Source: Victivallis vadensis (lineage in GTDB: Bacteria > Verrucomicrobiota > Lentisphaeria > Victivallales > GWF2-50-93). Taken from it: a DNA stretch of 6,265 nt. The stretch is from NCBI GenBank assembly GCA_020718525.1, contig DYRX01000253.1, positions 1 to 6,265 of the forward strand. The letters are read 5' to 3'. This document shows positions 1 through 6,259 of this stretch, piece by piece; within the stretch, counting starts at the first letter, position 1, and the number at the start of each line of letters is the position of its first letter. The notes below the pieces were generated by a model. That model was not told where the DNA came from and made no database searches. It saw only the letters and a program-made list of their open reading frames with translations. The translations under genes and the position numbers were made by a program.

Positions 1-133
1 TTGACGTTGTCTGAATGGGCTTCTTCTTCAGTCGTTTCGCCTCGTTCTTGCTTAAGATTGTCCTTTTCGACACTTCGACCCATTTGCAGGTCTGCGTAGG
101 CGCTGGTTGCATCTTTCTGTCTTCAGGGCTCAT
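1..133 (-). CDS. Partial small basic protein, coupled downstream of the integrase
   Basis: A minus-strand reading frame starts at ATG 131-133 and stays open for 44 codons to the window edge, so its C-terminus is missing. Its ATG overlaps the integrase TGA in an ATGA quartet. A strong Shine-Dalgarno sequence (GGAGG, plus-strand 143-147) lies inside the last integrase codons, about 9 bases upstream, so translational coupling is likely. The visible N-terminus begins MSPEDRKMQP and becomes rich in Lys/Arg (for example NEAKRLKKKP near residues 30-39). I do not recognise the family. Genes in this position next to an integrase are often excisionases or small DNA-binding regulators, and the basic composition would suit that, but no helix-turn-helix can be shown from 44 residues. 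That a gene starts here is fairly sure; its function is unknown. Confidence 0.6.
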   Translation of the reverse strand, partial: MSPEDRKMQPAPTQTCKWVEVSKRTILSKNEAKRLKKKPIQTTS

Positions 134-1266
134 CGGTTGTTTCCTCCAATTTGCGTTTTTGTTTCAAGCAGGGATGGCATTTTTTCAATTATCCGGCTGG
201 CTTCTGTATCATGGGAGTAGTGCGCCGTCATGGTTGGGGATCCGTGTCCGACAATACCCTGCAGTATCTGACGGCTTGCGCCCGGCTTTTCCATGAGTGC
301 AACAAACGAATGTCTAAGGGAGTGGAACCCCACAAGTCCCCGCCCGTCTGCTGTGATCTTTGCCTTTTCGAGTATGCGCCCGAATTCGCGTTGGAATTCA
401 GCGTCGTTGCCGTGCCGCCTTGCCGCTTCTGGGAATAGAGAGTCCTCGCTGTCCGGCGTGGTGCTCGCGCAGAAGTCAAGGATATTTCTAAGATCCGCAT
501 GGATGAAGATTTGAACGTCCTTACCTTTGCGCCTAGTCTTTGCCGGTGTCAGTATGATGTATTCGCCCTTAATCTGTGATTTACGCAAGAAACAGCAGTC
601 CTTAAACCTTAATCCGGCATAGAATGCGGTAGCTGTCAAAGTGCGCCATAAGTCGTTGGAATTGGCTAAAATAGCCCTGACCTCTTCAAGGGAAAAATCA
701 CGGTACCGGACTGAATCCGAATCCGCTCCGCTGAAAAGTCTCCAGATATTTTCACGCAATCCGGCTTCGACTGTCAAAACCTGCCAGATGGAGCTTAGGG
801 AGTTCTTCTCATTGTTGAACGTTGCCGCCCTCTTGCCTTCGAGAGTTTTAAGATATGCGTCTGCGATATCCCGGCTTATGTCGTTCAAGGTCTGGACTTG
901 TGGAAAGTCAGTTTTGAGCCATGCAAGAAAGCGGTTCCATACTATGCGCTTGCTTGCCTGTGTCCGCTCCGTCCGGTTGCGCTGGCTTGGGTGTCGGCTG
1001 TAATGGTCCCAGACGCTTTCCAATTTCATTCCCGGATTGTTCATGCTTTTTGCCGTCATAGTCGCGACGGTGCCCAGTAGGAAAGCTTCGAGGCGTTTTT
1101 GCTCTTTAAGTTCATGGACTGCCTTTTTCAAGTCGCGCTCGGTGTCAAGCGCCTTTTGCCTGTTCTCTTGCCGTGTACTGAATGCCCTCTTGATAAATTG
1201 CCCTTCCGGGTTCTTGACGTAGAATGCGGCGTACCAATACTTGGAATTCTTGCGCCTGTAAATCAT
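130..1266 (-). CDS. Tyrosine recombinase (phage-type integrase)
   Basis: A 378-residue site-specific recombinase that would integrate and excise the element lying to its left. The order is an N-terminal arm-binding-like region (about 1-60, beta-rich, YRRKNSKYWYAAFYV), a helical core-binding domain (about 80-175) and a catalytic domain (about 190-360). The full tyrosine-recombinase set is visible: R220 in AGLR, K243 in PAKTRRKGK, H315 and R318 in HSLRH, H341 in VGHG, and the nucleophile Y350 in AHYSH. Length and completeness suggest an active enzyme. The start at 1266 is supported by AAAGGAGGG at plus-strand 1272-1280. The gene lies 158 bp from the 3' end of a tRNA-Ser gene and on the same strand, the usual arrangement for integrases that use a tRNA 3' end as attB. 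Its stop overlaps the next gene by ATGA. Among relatives it is an island or prophage integrase rather than XerC/XerD, because it has the extra N-terminal region and the tRNA context. Confidence 0.93.
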   Translation of the reverse strand: MIYRRKNSKYWYAAFYVKNPEGQFIKRAFSTRQENRQKALDTERDLKKAVHELKEQKRLEAFLLGTVATMTAKSMNNPGMKLESVWDHYSRHPSQRNRTERTQASKRIVWNRFLAWLKTDFPQVQTLNDISRDIADAYLKTLEGKRAATFNNEKNSLSSIWQVLTVEAGLRENIWRLFSGADSDSVRYRDFSLEEVRAILANSNDLWRTLTATAFYAGLRFKDCCFLRKSQIKGEYIILTPAKTRRKGKDVQIFIHADLRNILDFCASTTPDSEDSLFPEAARRHGNDAEFQREFGRILEKAKITADGRGLVGFHSLRHSFVALMEKPGASRQILQGIVGHGSPTMTAHYSHDTEASRIIEKMPSLLETKTQIGGNNR

Positions 1267-1271
1267 TTTAG

Positions 1272-1280
1272 CCCTCCTTT
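1272..1280 (-). promoter_or_regulatory. Ribosome binding site of the integrase
   Basis: On the minus strand this reads AAAGGAGGG, with GGAGG six bases ahead of the ATG at 1266. It fixes the integrase start, since no competing in-frame start has a comparable site. Confidence 0.75.
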
Positions 1281-1306
1281 CGCTGTTTGCCGTTGTAAAT
1301 CGCTGT
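1281..1306. repeat. Three CGYTGT hexamers in exact 10-bp register
   Basis: On the plus strand CGCTGT (1281), CGTTGT (1291) and CGCTGT (1301) follow one another at exactly 10-bp steps, about one helical turn. They sit between the integrase ribosome binding site and the tRNA, where integrase arm sites, excisionase sites or an autoregulatory operator are expected. The third copy overlaps a TTGACA hexamer on the minus strand (1304-1309), a perfect -35 box, but no convincing -10 lies 16-18 bp downstream. The units are short, so chance is possible. Confidence 0.35.
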
Positions 1307-1361
1307 CAATACTTTAGTCCAAGGGCAATTGGGTGCAAATTAGTATCATAAAAAAGGCGGA

Positions 1362-1373
1362 AAATAATTATTT
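1362..1373. repeat. 12-bp AT palindrome between integrase and tRNA
   Basis: AAATAATTATTT is a perfect palindrome in the AT-rich part of the presumed attL region. It could be a binding or bending site for a recombination accessory protein, but palindromes of this length in AT-rich DNA are common. Confidence 0.3.
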
Positions 1374-1424
1374 CGAGGGTGTTTTACAGGGGGATTCCGT
1401 AGGCATTTTTCATAGGCAAAAGGA

Positions 1425-1516
<92 letters not shown>

Positions 1517-1586
1517 GCGAAGCAGAAGCAATTTCGTTTTTGAAAAAAACAAGCTCGTCGCCGTCAAGAGAAGACGACGGATGCGG

Positions 1587-1615
1587 AGTATATATCGGGA
1601 TCCGACTTATTGCAA
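1587..1615 (-). promoter_or_regulatory. Promoter of the tRNA-Ser gene
   Basis: On the minus strand TTGCAA (1610-1615) is followed, after exactly 17 bp, by TATACT (1587-1592). These match the sigma-70 consensus at 4 of 6 and 5 of 6 positions. Transcription would start near 1580 and give a leader of roughly 64 nt before the mature tRNA 5' end at 1516. A second TTGACG hexamer (plus-strand CGTCAA, 1562-1567) lacks a matching -10. Confidence 0.6.
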
Positions 1616-1736
1616 GGGGGCATTTTCCTTTTTGTTCGCAAATATTAGAGGCAGGAATGTCTCAGTAGGCACGATTCCGCGTAGAGAGACCCGCAAAAGG
1701 CTGTCTTAGCCCAAATTCCGCGCTTAAAAAACAACA

Positions 1737-1818
1737 TTGTTGATAATCAAGGACTTACACCTAGCAGGCACAACATGCCGAAATCTGAAACTAATTTGTT
1801 GATTATAGACGACTTACA
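1737..1818. repeat. Imperfect 23-bp direct repeat, two copies
   Basis: Copy one (1737-1759) and copy two (1796-1818) are in the same orientation, 59 bp apart start to start, and match at 19 of 23 positions. Both begin TTGTTGAT and end GACTTACA. The differences are confined to four positions in the centre. Copy one includes the small palindrome TTGATAATCAA. The outer-conserved, centre-variable pattern resembles paired protein-binding or recombination sites. No gene lies in this stretch, and I know of no named element with this sequence. Confidence 0.45.
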
Positions 1819-1842
1819 ACTTAAAAAAGGGAAATTTTGGGC

Positions 1843-1870
1843 AAAAATCCGATTTTCGCGCGAAAATCGG
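1843..1870 (-). terminator. Terminator of the DUF2851-glycosyltransferase operon
   Basis: A perfect 22-bp palindrome (1849-1870) has arms CCGATTTTCGC and GCGAAAATCGG with no spacer. In RNA it would form about 9 bp closed by a GCGC loop. On the minus strand it is followed at once by ATTTTT, so it fits an intrinsic terminator for transcripts leaving the glycosyltransferase gene 160 bp upstream. It also separates that operon from the tRNA promoter. The stem is richer in A/T than a typical terminator, so an operator-type palindrome is an alternative. Confidence 0.55.
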
Positions 1871-2030
1871 GTTAGTTAGCGGAATCAATATATGAATCTT
1901 TGCTGGAAGGACAGTGTTGGGCGCGATCTCTATCAGAATCAGGAATGGCAGTGTGATTCGGGAAGTATATTTTGATTTCTTCCATAGGCCCGATTAAATA
2001 GAGGCAGTGAGGGGCAGGAGGCGGGGTGCA
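1871..2030. other. Intergenic stretch downstream of the glycosyltransferase
   Basis: This is the 3' untranslated region of the operon between the glycosyltransferase stop and the palindrome. A 37-codon minus-strand frame (1872-1985, starting MEEIKIYFPN) ends directly at the palindrome but has no clear ribosome binding site. I see nothing else in it. Confidence 0.4.
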
Positions 2031-2771
2031 TCAGTTTTTTGGGCGCTCGTACCAGAGAGAACAGTGCTTTCTGCTTTTCAGAGAGTTCGGATAGACCGCG
2101 ATCAGGAGCATTTTCCGGATGAGTCCGAAACTGCCGTACCACTTGAACTTGCGTGCGGATGTCAATACAGGGATTGGAATATTCTTGAAGCGCTGCGATC
2201 TTGCGGCGCCATATTTTTTCAGAGCTTTCGAGAAGGCGATTTCTTCTGCGGCGTAGAAGGTCTCATCGAAGCCGCCGACAGATTTCCACGCGTCTTTCAG
2301 GCAAAAGACGAAGGAGCCTGCGGCGCAGGGCCAGACTGCAATTAGAAAATGCCATATTAGGGCGCAAATATTTGCTGTAAGAGGGATGTCTTTTTCTAGA
2401 AAGCCAATTTTAGATCCGCCTCCGCAGATTTTTCCTGACGAAAGTTCTTTCAGCGCCTCCGAGATGAGGCGTGTCGGCGGAATCGTGTCGGCATCAATGA
2501 ATATCAGATATTGTCCCCTTGCGCTTTCTGCGCCTTTGTTTCTCGACCTCGCAATGCACTTGACAGGCTCAAATACTGTTGTCGCACCCATTTTTTCTGC
2601 CAGGGTGGCGGTTCCATCGTCGGAATTGTTGTCAACAACAATGATTTCTCCGGATAGATTTGTTTCCATGCGGATCTCTTCCATTGATTTCTGAAGGGAT
2701 ATCAATGTGTTCGGGAGGAGTTCCGCCTCGTTGTATGCGGGGATGACAATCGAGTAGTCTGGCGAGATCAT
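2031..2771 (-). CDS. Family 2 glycosyltransferase (GT-A fold)
   Basis: A 246-residue cytoplasmic or membrane-associated glycosyltransferase that would transfer a sugar from a nucleotide-sugar donor, probably for a surface polysaccharide or glycolipid; donor and acceptor cannot be told. Visible GT2 features are SIVIPAYNEAE at the N-terminus (7-17), VVDNNSDDGT (45-54), the metal-binding IDAD (D93, D95), a GGFDETFYAAEEIAF segment (166-180) whose EE is placed like the family's ED catalytic motif, and TSARKF (204-209), common in this subgroup. The hydrophobic stretch near 133-157 is part of the fold or a membrane contact. I start the gene at ATG 2769-2771 instead of a longer upstream frame: MISPDYSIVIP is the normal GT2 beginning, AAGG at 2779-2782 is a fitting ribosome binding site, and the ATG overlaps the upstream stop in ATGA. 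It is the last gene of a two-gene operon. Confidence 0.88.
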   Translation of the reverse strand: MISPDYSIVIPAYNEAELLPNTLISLQKSMEEIRMETNLSGEIIVVDNNSDDGTATLAEKMGATTVFEPVKCIARSRNKGAESARGQYLIFIDADTIPPTRLISEALKELSSGKICGGGSKIGFLEKDIPLTANICALIWHFLIAVWPCAAGSFVFCLKDAWKSVGGFDETFYAAEEIAFSKALKKYGAARSQRFKNIPIPVLTSARKFKWYGSFGLIRKMLLIAVYPNSLKSRKHCSLWYERPKN

Positions 2772-4108
2772 TTTTCTGCCTTGGATTCGAGTCCGATCAG
2801 ACTGCACTGGGAGCAGTCGTGTGCGCATTTCAGGCAATAGCTTTTAAATATGTGGATCATTCCCTGGGATGCCGCCGCGCTGAGAATGATATTTTTGCCT
2901 CTTGCCGGGGGCATGAACCATCGGCATGACGCCAGTTTTGTCACGCTGTTCGGCTGGAGGGGCTTCATGGACAGGAAGGTCTTGAGGCAGAGTTCTTCCA
3001 GGCGCAAGTCGGAACGGACTCTGGCGAGAGCTGAGAGGACAGGCAATATTGAGTTTACTATTATGTCGGCGCCGCGGCTTTTTCCGAGCACTGATCCTGG
3101 CTCCTTCAAGGCGCCTTTTATGAGATATTTGTTCCAGATGGGATCGTCGCAGACGAGAAGTGATTCCAGGAGAGCCGAAAAATCTTGTGCGGAGCTGTTT
3201 TTTTTAGAAATATCGCAGATTTTTTCGGATGGATTCGTTCCAATCTTTCCAATGAGGACGCAAAGTCCTGCCAGGCGTCTTTCAGGCATGTTCACCGGGC
3301 GCACGCCTGAATATATCCATTTTATGCGTTTTCTGTCTTCGATGCGGATTTTCCACCAGGTCTTCCAGATCTGCTCGAAAAAATCTTTCAGTTCGGGGGA
3401 AAGCTTGTCGGACGAAGAATCTGGGAGAAGGCCTGACTCTCCCCAGAGAATTGCGGTGAGCTCGTCGAGATTCGAAGTTTCGTAGTCTGAAAAGCGCCGA
3501 TATAGCTCTATAAAATTTTCAGTGTTGCGGTTGTAGCCGAAGGCTTCAAATATCCGGAGCATCATTGCCTTGTCGGCGCCCTTGGCAAGAACGTCTTCCA
3601 TGGCCGCTTCAGTTTTTATTTTGAAGCGTTCGATGCCTGCCGCGACGAGGAAATCAAAAATTTCGCGGTCGGCGAAGCCCGAAAAGTACTTTACGCATGG
3701 GCCGTTGGGGAATTCCTGGGTGGCGGAAGGCTTTGCCCGGGACACTGCGGGGCGCATTACTAGATGGGGGATTCCAATCTTTCCGGAAGCATCGTCGTCG
3801 CTGGCGATCACGTGGAGAATCACGTTGGAATATTCCGGATCGCTGTCGTGTCCATGGCAGAACCAGTCTGAACTTTTCAGATGTGTTTCGACGTCTCCGT
3901 GCCTGACTTGTCCGTCTATCATGATTTTTGCGTCCTTGAAATCGGGTCCCTTGCATTTGTTCCAGATGCCGGGGAAAATAATTTTGATTTCCTTCTTGTC
4001 TTTTGAAAGATAGGTTTTAGATTTAGGAGCTCTGTTCCAAGCCATTTGGAGCTGGAACTCGGCCGGGTTCTTATCGTTTTTTTCAATTACATTATTTTTC
4101 ATTGACAT
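2768..4108 (-). CDS. DUF2851 family protein, function unknown
   Basis: A 446-residue protein that I recognise as DUF2851, a family without known function found in Bacteroidota, Verrucomicrobiota and relatives. Diagnostic blocks are FPGIWNKCKGPDF (45-57), GDVETHLKSSDW (71-82), HGHDSDPEYSNVILHV (85-100), RPVNMPERRLAG (270-281), GADIIVNSILPVL (346-358) and a C-terminal QGMIHIFKSYC segment (415-425). The end carries C425, C428, C432 and C435 before SLIGL; family members usually end with a Tyr-Cys plus a Cys-x2-Cys pair, which suggests metal binding or a structural role. The conserved Asp, Glu-x-His and His residues recall a nuclease-like active site, but this is inference. No signal peptide is seen, so it is cytoplasmic. 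The start is uncertain: ATG 4108 (MSMKNN) or 4102 (MKNNVI), both near a weak AAAGG; a frame reaching 4204 would overlap the divergent protease and lacks family-like sequence. It is coupled to the glycosyltransferase downstream. Confidence 0.87.
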   Translation of the reverse strand: MSMKNNVIEKNDKNPAEFQLQMAWNRAPKSKTYLSKDKKEIKIIFPGIWNKCKGPDFKDAKIMIDGQVRHGDVETHLKSSDWFCHGHDSDPEYSNVILHVIASDDDASGKIGIPHLVMRPAVSRAKPSATQEFPNGPCVKYFSGFADREIFDFLVAAGIERFKIKTEAAMEDVLAKGADKAMMLRIFEAFGYNRNTENFIELYRRFSDYETSNLDELTAILWGESGLLPDSSSDKLSPELKDFFEQIWKTWWKIRIEDRKRIKWIYSGVRPVNMPERRLAGLCVLIGKIGTNPSEKICDISKKNSSAQDFSALLESLLVCDDPIWNKYLIKGALKEPGSVLGKSRGADIIVNSILPVLSALARVRSDLRLEELCLKTFLSMKPLQPNSVTKLASCRWFMPPARGKNIILSAAASQGMIHIFKSYCLKCAHDCSQCSLIGLESKAEK

Positions 4109-4148
4109 GAAGCCTTTTGCCAAATTTGAAGAGAAAAAGACAAAGATG
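4102..4148. promoter_or_regulatory. Minimal divergent start region
   Basis: The DUF2851 and protease genes start only about 37 bp apart, and the tetramer CATG (4106-4109) supplies a possible start codon to each strand. TTGACA at 4102-4107 is a perfect -35 for the protease direction, but the best hexamer 17 bp on (TTTGAA, 4125-4130) is a weak -10. Neither gene has a strong ribosome binding site. Promoters probably lie partly inside the opposing coding sequence. Confidence 0.35.
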
Positions 4149-5543
4149 TCAGACAGGCACTCAGAAAAGGTGTTTCCTACTTTGAAATTATCAAGTTCTC
4201 TCATGCTCTTTTTTCTATTTTTCGAGTTTTTTACGTTTCAGTCAAAAGCCGTGGAGAATCCGAGATCATCTCCGGTTGTGAAAGCTGTCGCAGAGGTTCT
4301 GCCGTCGGTGGTCAACATTGGGACGGAGCGGATAATTGCGAGCTCCTACTCGCCGTGGGGCGACTTTGACCCCTTTGATCGGGGATACAAGGATTTTTTT
4401 GCCGAACAGGGGCAGGTAAAAACTTTTTCACTCGGTAGTGGGGCGATAATAGACGAAGCCGGACTTGTCATCACCAATTCGCATGTCGTGAGAAGGGCGT
4501 CGAAGATCAATGTGACTCTCAACAACGATGAGAAGTTTACAGCAAAAGTCATAGCTGGCGACGACATGAACGACATCGCTCTTCTGCGCATAGAGCAGGC
4601 GCCGGGCGCGCTTAAAAGCTTCAAGCCGATCAAGTTTTCCTGTCCAGGCGAGCTGTATTTGGGTGAGCAGGTTATTGCTGTTGGAAATCCCTACGGGCTT
4701 GGGCACAGCATTTCCTGCGGAGTGCTCAGCGCCATCGGCAGAAAAGCCACCTTTCAGGGAAGGGTGATATTTTCCGACATTTTGCAGACGGATGCGGCGA
4801 TCAATCCTGGAAACAGCGGCGGACCGCTCATCAACATAAATGCCGAGATGATAGGCATCAACCTTTCCATGTTCAAGGATGCCCAGGGGATAGGTTTTGC
4901 AATTCCTCTGCGCAGAATAGAAGCGACCTTGGCAAAATGGCTTGTGCCGGAACGCTTTCGCGATGTCTCGCTAGGAATTGTTCCCGGGCTTAAACAATCG
5001 CTTGATGCTGGAAGGGATCTGGTGGTAGTAGAGGATGTGGCTGAAGACAGCCCCGCCTGGAGGGCGGGAATCCGCTCCGGCGACCAGATCGTATCTTTCA
5101 ATTCTGTGAAAACTCCGGACATAATGTTAATATCTTCGCTTCTGTGGAAACTGAAGGCGGGGGACAGAATCAAGATTGCGACTGAGAAAGGTGAATTCGA
5201 CCTTGAAGTCCAGGCGACTGCGCCGCTTTCGGGTTCGGAGCTGGTTCTGCGCAGGACTGGCATAGGACTGCAGGAGCTCAGCCCTCAGCTTGCGGAAGCC
5301 ATGGACTATCCCTTCGAGGGCGGTCTGATTGTGAATGAAAACCGAAATCAGATAAAAAACATTGCCAGAGGAGACATGCTATTGAGGCTGGGAGACATCC
5401 CAATAAACAACTTTGAAGACATTCCTCGCGCCCTCCAAAAAGTCCCCTATGGAGAGGAGATTCCCGCAGTTTTCGGCTCAGTCATCAGACGCGCAAACAA
5501 GCACTATCTGCTCAGAAAGCAGGTCATAATCCCGGTTTTATAA
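4146..5543 (+). CDS. Secreted HtrA/DegP-type serine protease with two PDZ domains
   Basis: A 465-residue periplasmic protein-quality-control protease (S1C family) that degrades or chaperones misfolded envelope proteins. The trypsin-like domain (about 43-265) carries the triad H113 in TNSHVV, D143 in NDIALLRI and S224 in GNSGGPL, with the IGFAIP segment behind it. PDZ1 spans about 275-355 (EDSPAWRAGIRSGDQIVSFN) and PDZ2 about 370-450 (ARGDMLLRLGDIPINNF). The N-terminus has Arg/Lys residues, then a hydrophobic run (about 19-31) and a plausible cleavage after SKA (33-35). A Glu inside the hydrophobic run is unusual, so the segment might stay as an anchor. I chose ATG 4146: the alternative at 4107 adds 13 charged residues, has no ribosome binding site and overlaps the divergent gene's start; even at 4146 the site (GAAGAG) is weak. 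Two PDZ domains match DegP, DegQ or MucD, which cannot be separated here, so no symbol is given. It appears monocistronic. Confidence 0.93.
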   Translation: MSDRHSEKVFPTLKLSSSLMLFFLFFEFFTFQSKAVENPRSSPVVKAVAEVLPSVVNIGTERIIASSYSPWGDFDPFDRGYKDFFAEQGQVKTFSLGSGAIIDEAGLVITNSHVVRRASKINVTLNNDEKFTAKVIAGDDMNDIALLRIEQAPGALKSFKPIKFSCPGELYLGEQVIAVGNPYGLGHSISCGVLSAIGRKATFQGRVIFSDILQTDAAINPGNSGGPLININAEMIGINLSMFKDAQGIGFAIPLRRIEATLAKWLVPERFRDVSLGIVPGLKQSLDAGRDLVVVEDVAEDSPAWRAGIRSGDQIVSFNSVKTPDIMLISSLLWKLKAGDRIKIATEKGEFDLEVQATAPLSGSELVLRRTGIGLQELSPQLAEAMDYPFEGGLIVNENRNQIKNIARGDMLLRLGDIPINNFEDIPRALQKVPYGEEIPAVFGSVIRRANKHYLLRKQVIIPVL

Positions 5544-5597
5544 AAATCTTTAGTGTCTTTGTTTTACACTCCCATGTTTCAAGCGTTTGTAAAATAT

Positions 5598-5616
5598 GCG
5601 GCTCAAGCCGCCTTTT
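5598..5616 (+). terminator. Putative terminator of the protease gene
   Basis: GCGGCTCAAGCCGC forms a short, GC-rich hairpin (5-6 bp stem) followed by CTTTT, 55 bp after the protease stop. The T-tract is short, so it is a moderate candidate. The hairpin also contains the stop codon of the opposing reading frame remnant. Confidence 0.5.
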
Positions 5617-5848
5617 GCTCGGTCGTCTTCATCCATCCCACCTCGTAGATTTCCAGCACTGCCGACATGGCAGTCCAGCCTCTTTCTGTCACACGCCAGC
5701 GGCGTGAACGCGGAACCTTCGCTGAGGCGACGGCATAGGTGCGAATCTTTTTCGCCTCTTCATATTTCGCAGTTTTTCCGCTGATGCCACGCGATTTTCC
5801 GGAAAAAACATCAACGAAATATGGACGGTGTGATGAAAAGTATTTTTT
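5603..5848 (-). pseudogene. C-terminal remnant of a gene, possibly a DNA-binding or mobile-element protein
   Basis: A minus-strand frame is open for 81 codons from after a TAA (5849-5851) to a TGA at 5603-5605. It has no ATG until residue 61 and no ribosome binding site, so it cannot be a normal complete gene. The stretch KVPRSRRWRVTERGWTAMSA (44-63), followed by VLEIYEVGWM, looks like real protein. It resembles the tail of winged-helix-like proteins of the type '..IxKVPxTxRWRVTxxG..' often seen in repeated, probably mobile, genes of environmental bacteria. That resemblance is from memory, not a search. The preceding KTAKYEEAKKIRTYAVASA would normally be followed by more sequence before KVP, so an internal deletion is possible. 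The first 16 or so residues may be non-coding read-through. It is convergent with the protease gene. Confidence 0.5.
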
Positions 5849-6232
5849 TTACACGCAAATAAATCTGTTTTTCAAGAAATTCTGACTTGTTTTTGCATTT
5901 TATTCGCGTAAGAGTTCAGCAGGATGATGGATTTATACTCATTTAGATTGAGCTTTTACATTTTGACGGGTGAGATTTTGGATTGGATTTTTTTGTTCCG
6001 ACCGAAGGGCGACATGAATGTCGTCTGAGGAAGGAGCGGGAAAATACGGTCCAAAGATGCTCGCCGCACGGTTGTTGCGGTCTTTTGGTTTTGCTCTGCC
6101 CCCCTCGAGAGCCTTCGATATCCCGGTATCGGCGGTCTCTCAGAATACGGAGCAATTCCCAAAATCTCCGCAATCAAAATGTAAATTTTCAGCCTAAAGG
6201 AGTATATATACGAAGACTTAAAGATCTAGACA
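5849..6232. other. Gene-free stretch with small inverted repeats
   Basis: No reading frame here looks like a protein or has a ribosome binding site. The sequence begins A/T-rich and becomes mixed. Small dyads are visible: CGACAT-GA-ATGTCG (6010-6023), CCGCA/TGCGG with a 7-nt loop (6064-6080) followed by TCTTTTGG, and CGATA/TATCG near 6116-6131. Together they suggest an interspersed non-coding repeat or the debris of one. An AAAGGAG at 6196-6202 is not followed by a usable start codon. Confidence 0.4.
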
Positions 6233-6259
6233 AGATAACAGGATTAACAAGATTAGAAT
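6233..6259. repeat. Degenerate 9-bp tandem repeat (GATTAACAA type)
   Basis: Three consecutive 9-mers AGATAACAG, GATTAACAA and GATTAGAAT form a degenerate tandem repeat next to the right edge, preceded by AGATCTAGACA. Short tracts of GATTAACAG-like units are widespread between genes in many environmental bacterial genomes (general knowledge). The tract may continue beyond the window. Confidence 0.5.

Noticed and set aside
1737..1818. Integron attC (59-base element)
   Set aside because: The 59-bp spacing is suggestive, but the GTTRRRY/RYYYAAC core sites are not in the right arrangement and the recombinase shows no sign of being an integron integrase.
1872..1985. 37-codon minus-strand frame between the glycosyltransferase and the palindrome
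   Set aside because: It has an ATG but no clear ribosome binding site, no recognisable sequence, and a length expected by chance.
1939..2142. 67-codon minus-strand frame overlapping the glycosyltransferase end
   Set aside because: It is out of frame with a well-supported gene over most of its length and has no family-like sequence.
3570..4013. 147-codon plus-strand frame inside the DUF2851 gene
   Set aside because: It is antisense to clearly conserved DUF2851 motifs and has no recognisable product.
4107..4145. Longer protease start adding 13 residues
   Set aside because: There is no ribosome binding site upstream, it collides with the divergent start, and it would push the signal peptide hydrophobic core further from the N-terminus.
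4109..4204. N-terminal extension of the DUF2851 protein to ATG 4204
   Set aside because: The extra 32 residues overlap the protease signal peptide region on the other strand and do not resemble the family N-terminus.
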